A stretch of DNA of 64,000 nt from NCBI GenBank assembly GCA_025362815.1, contig JANYFG010000033.1:1-64000 (forward strand), written 5' to 3'. The notes beneath the pieces are model-generated. The model had not been told where the DNA came from. It saw only the letters and a program-made list of their open reading frames with translations, and did not search any database. This document shows positions 63,729 through 64,000 of the stretch, piece by piece. Numbering within the stretch: the first letter of the stretch is position 1; every line of letters begins with the position of its first letter. Source of the DNA: Rhodospirillales bacterium (GTDB lineage: Bacteria; Pseudomonadota; Alphaproteobacteria; Acetobacterales; Acetobacteraceae). A program made the translations under genes and the position numbers.

Positions 63729-64000
63729 TCAGGCGACGGCCAGCCCGGCCCGCACACGGCCATAAAGCCGCTCGCACCCATCCAGCCAGATATCGCGGGT
63801 GAATTCGGCCAACACCCGGCGATGGGGGATCGCGCGATCGATCGCCATCGCCCCCGGAATGGCCAGCGCCAGGGCCGCCACATCGTCGGGCGGGACGATG
63901 ATCCCGGCCTCGGCGATCACTTCCGCCGCGGCGCCCCTGTTAAAGCTCGCCACCGGCAGCCCGCAGGCCATCGCCTCGATCGCCACCAGGCCAAACGGCT
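63729..64000 (-). CDS. glycosyltransferase family 4, C-terminal part (cut by window edge)
   Basis: Ninety codons remain. The frame opens at the edge with EPFGLVAIEAMACGLPVAS, the donor-binding E-x7-E motif of GT4 enzymes, and continues AAAEVIAEAGIIVPPDDV to a stop at 63729. The N-terminal domain lies beyond 64000. Substrate unknown. Confidence 0.85.
   Translation of the reverse strand, partial: PFGLVAIEAMACGLPVASFNRGAAAEVIAEAGIIVPPDDVAALALAIPGAMAIDRAIPHRRVLAEFTRDIWLDGCERLYGRVRAGLAVA

Overview
This window is high-GC DNA from an alphaproteobacterium, most plausibly the family Acetobacteraceae. That reading rests on the gene order ffh-rpsP-rimM-trmD-rplS-leuC-leuD-leuB, a CIRCE-controlled groES-groEL pair, a two-domain cold-shock protein, a DUF1127 protein and AT-rich hairpins just past stop codons. 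It comes from gene content and order, not from a database match. Both ends cut through a gene.

Layout. 1-7.8 kb: a flavin monooxygenase (cut), two hydroxyacid dehydrogenases diverging from a small palindrome (one fused to a GlcG/HbpS-type domain), a nitroreductase with an unknown partner, and a peptide-type ABC importer without ATPase genes. 7.8-13.4 kb: a COG2509-type flavoprotein, a thioredoxin-fold peroxidase-like protein facing a LysR regulator, a DsbA-fold protein and a GT9-like protein. 13.6-18.1 kb: a FixL/FixJ-type two-component pair, a 0.5-kb gene-free stretch of mosaic hairpin repeats and an orphan protein. 18.1-23.1 kb: a TetR-adaptor-RND efflux operon with a perfect operator-like palindrome. 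23.2-27.4 kb: a hydroxyacid oxidase facing an overlapping three-gene operon (FAH-fold hydrolase, D-amino-acid dehydrogenase, hydroxyproline epimerase) that fits hydroxyproline or D-amino-acid breakdown. 27.4-37.6 kb: cold-shock protein, VWA protein, class-C serine hydrolase, TonB-like protein, TrhO, OprB porin, TldD, heme A synthase, an exported GlcG-like protein and DUF1127. 37.8-42.1 kb: groESL, an Asp/Asn hydroxylase-fold protein, a decayed cold-shock gene, a lipoprotein and tRNA-Arg(ACG). 42.2-54.4 kb: leucine synthesis joined to ribosome and SRP genes, a hybrid kinase, and infC-thrS. 54.4-64 kb: glycosyltransferases, an esterase-like hydrolase, a nucleotide-sugar-epimerase-like protein, a TPR protein, formate-tetrahydrofolate ligase, a DUF1028 protein, moeA, fdhD and a cut glycosyltransferase.

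Most of this is ordinary chromosome. Three patterns stand out: (1) short in-frame tandem repeats of 15 bp (five codons), once 30 bp, in at least seven genes and often at the gene end next to a junction; (2) a dispersed two-hairpin intergenic element in four near-complete copies plus remnants; (3) an AT-rich hairpin placed 7-14 nt past stop codons in three copies. Control signals worth noting are a doubled CIRCE region before groES, an infC that appears to start at AUA, and a 22-bp palindrome before the TetR gene. No phage, IS element, CRISPR array or defence system was seen.
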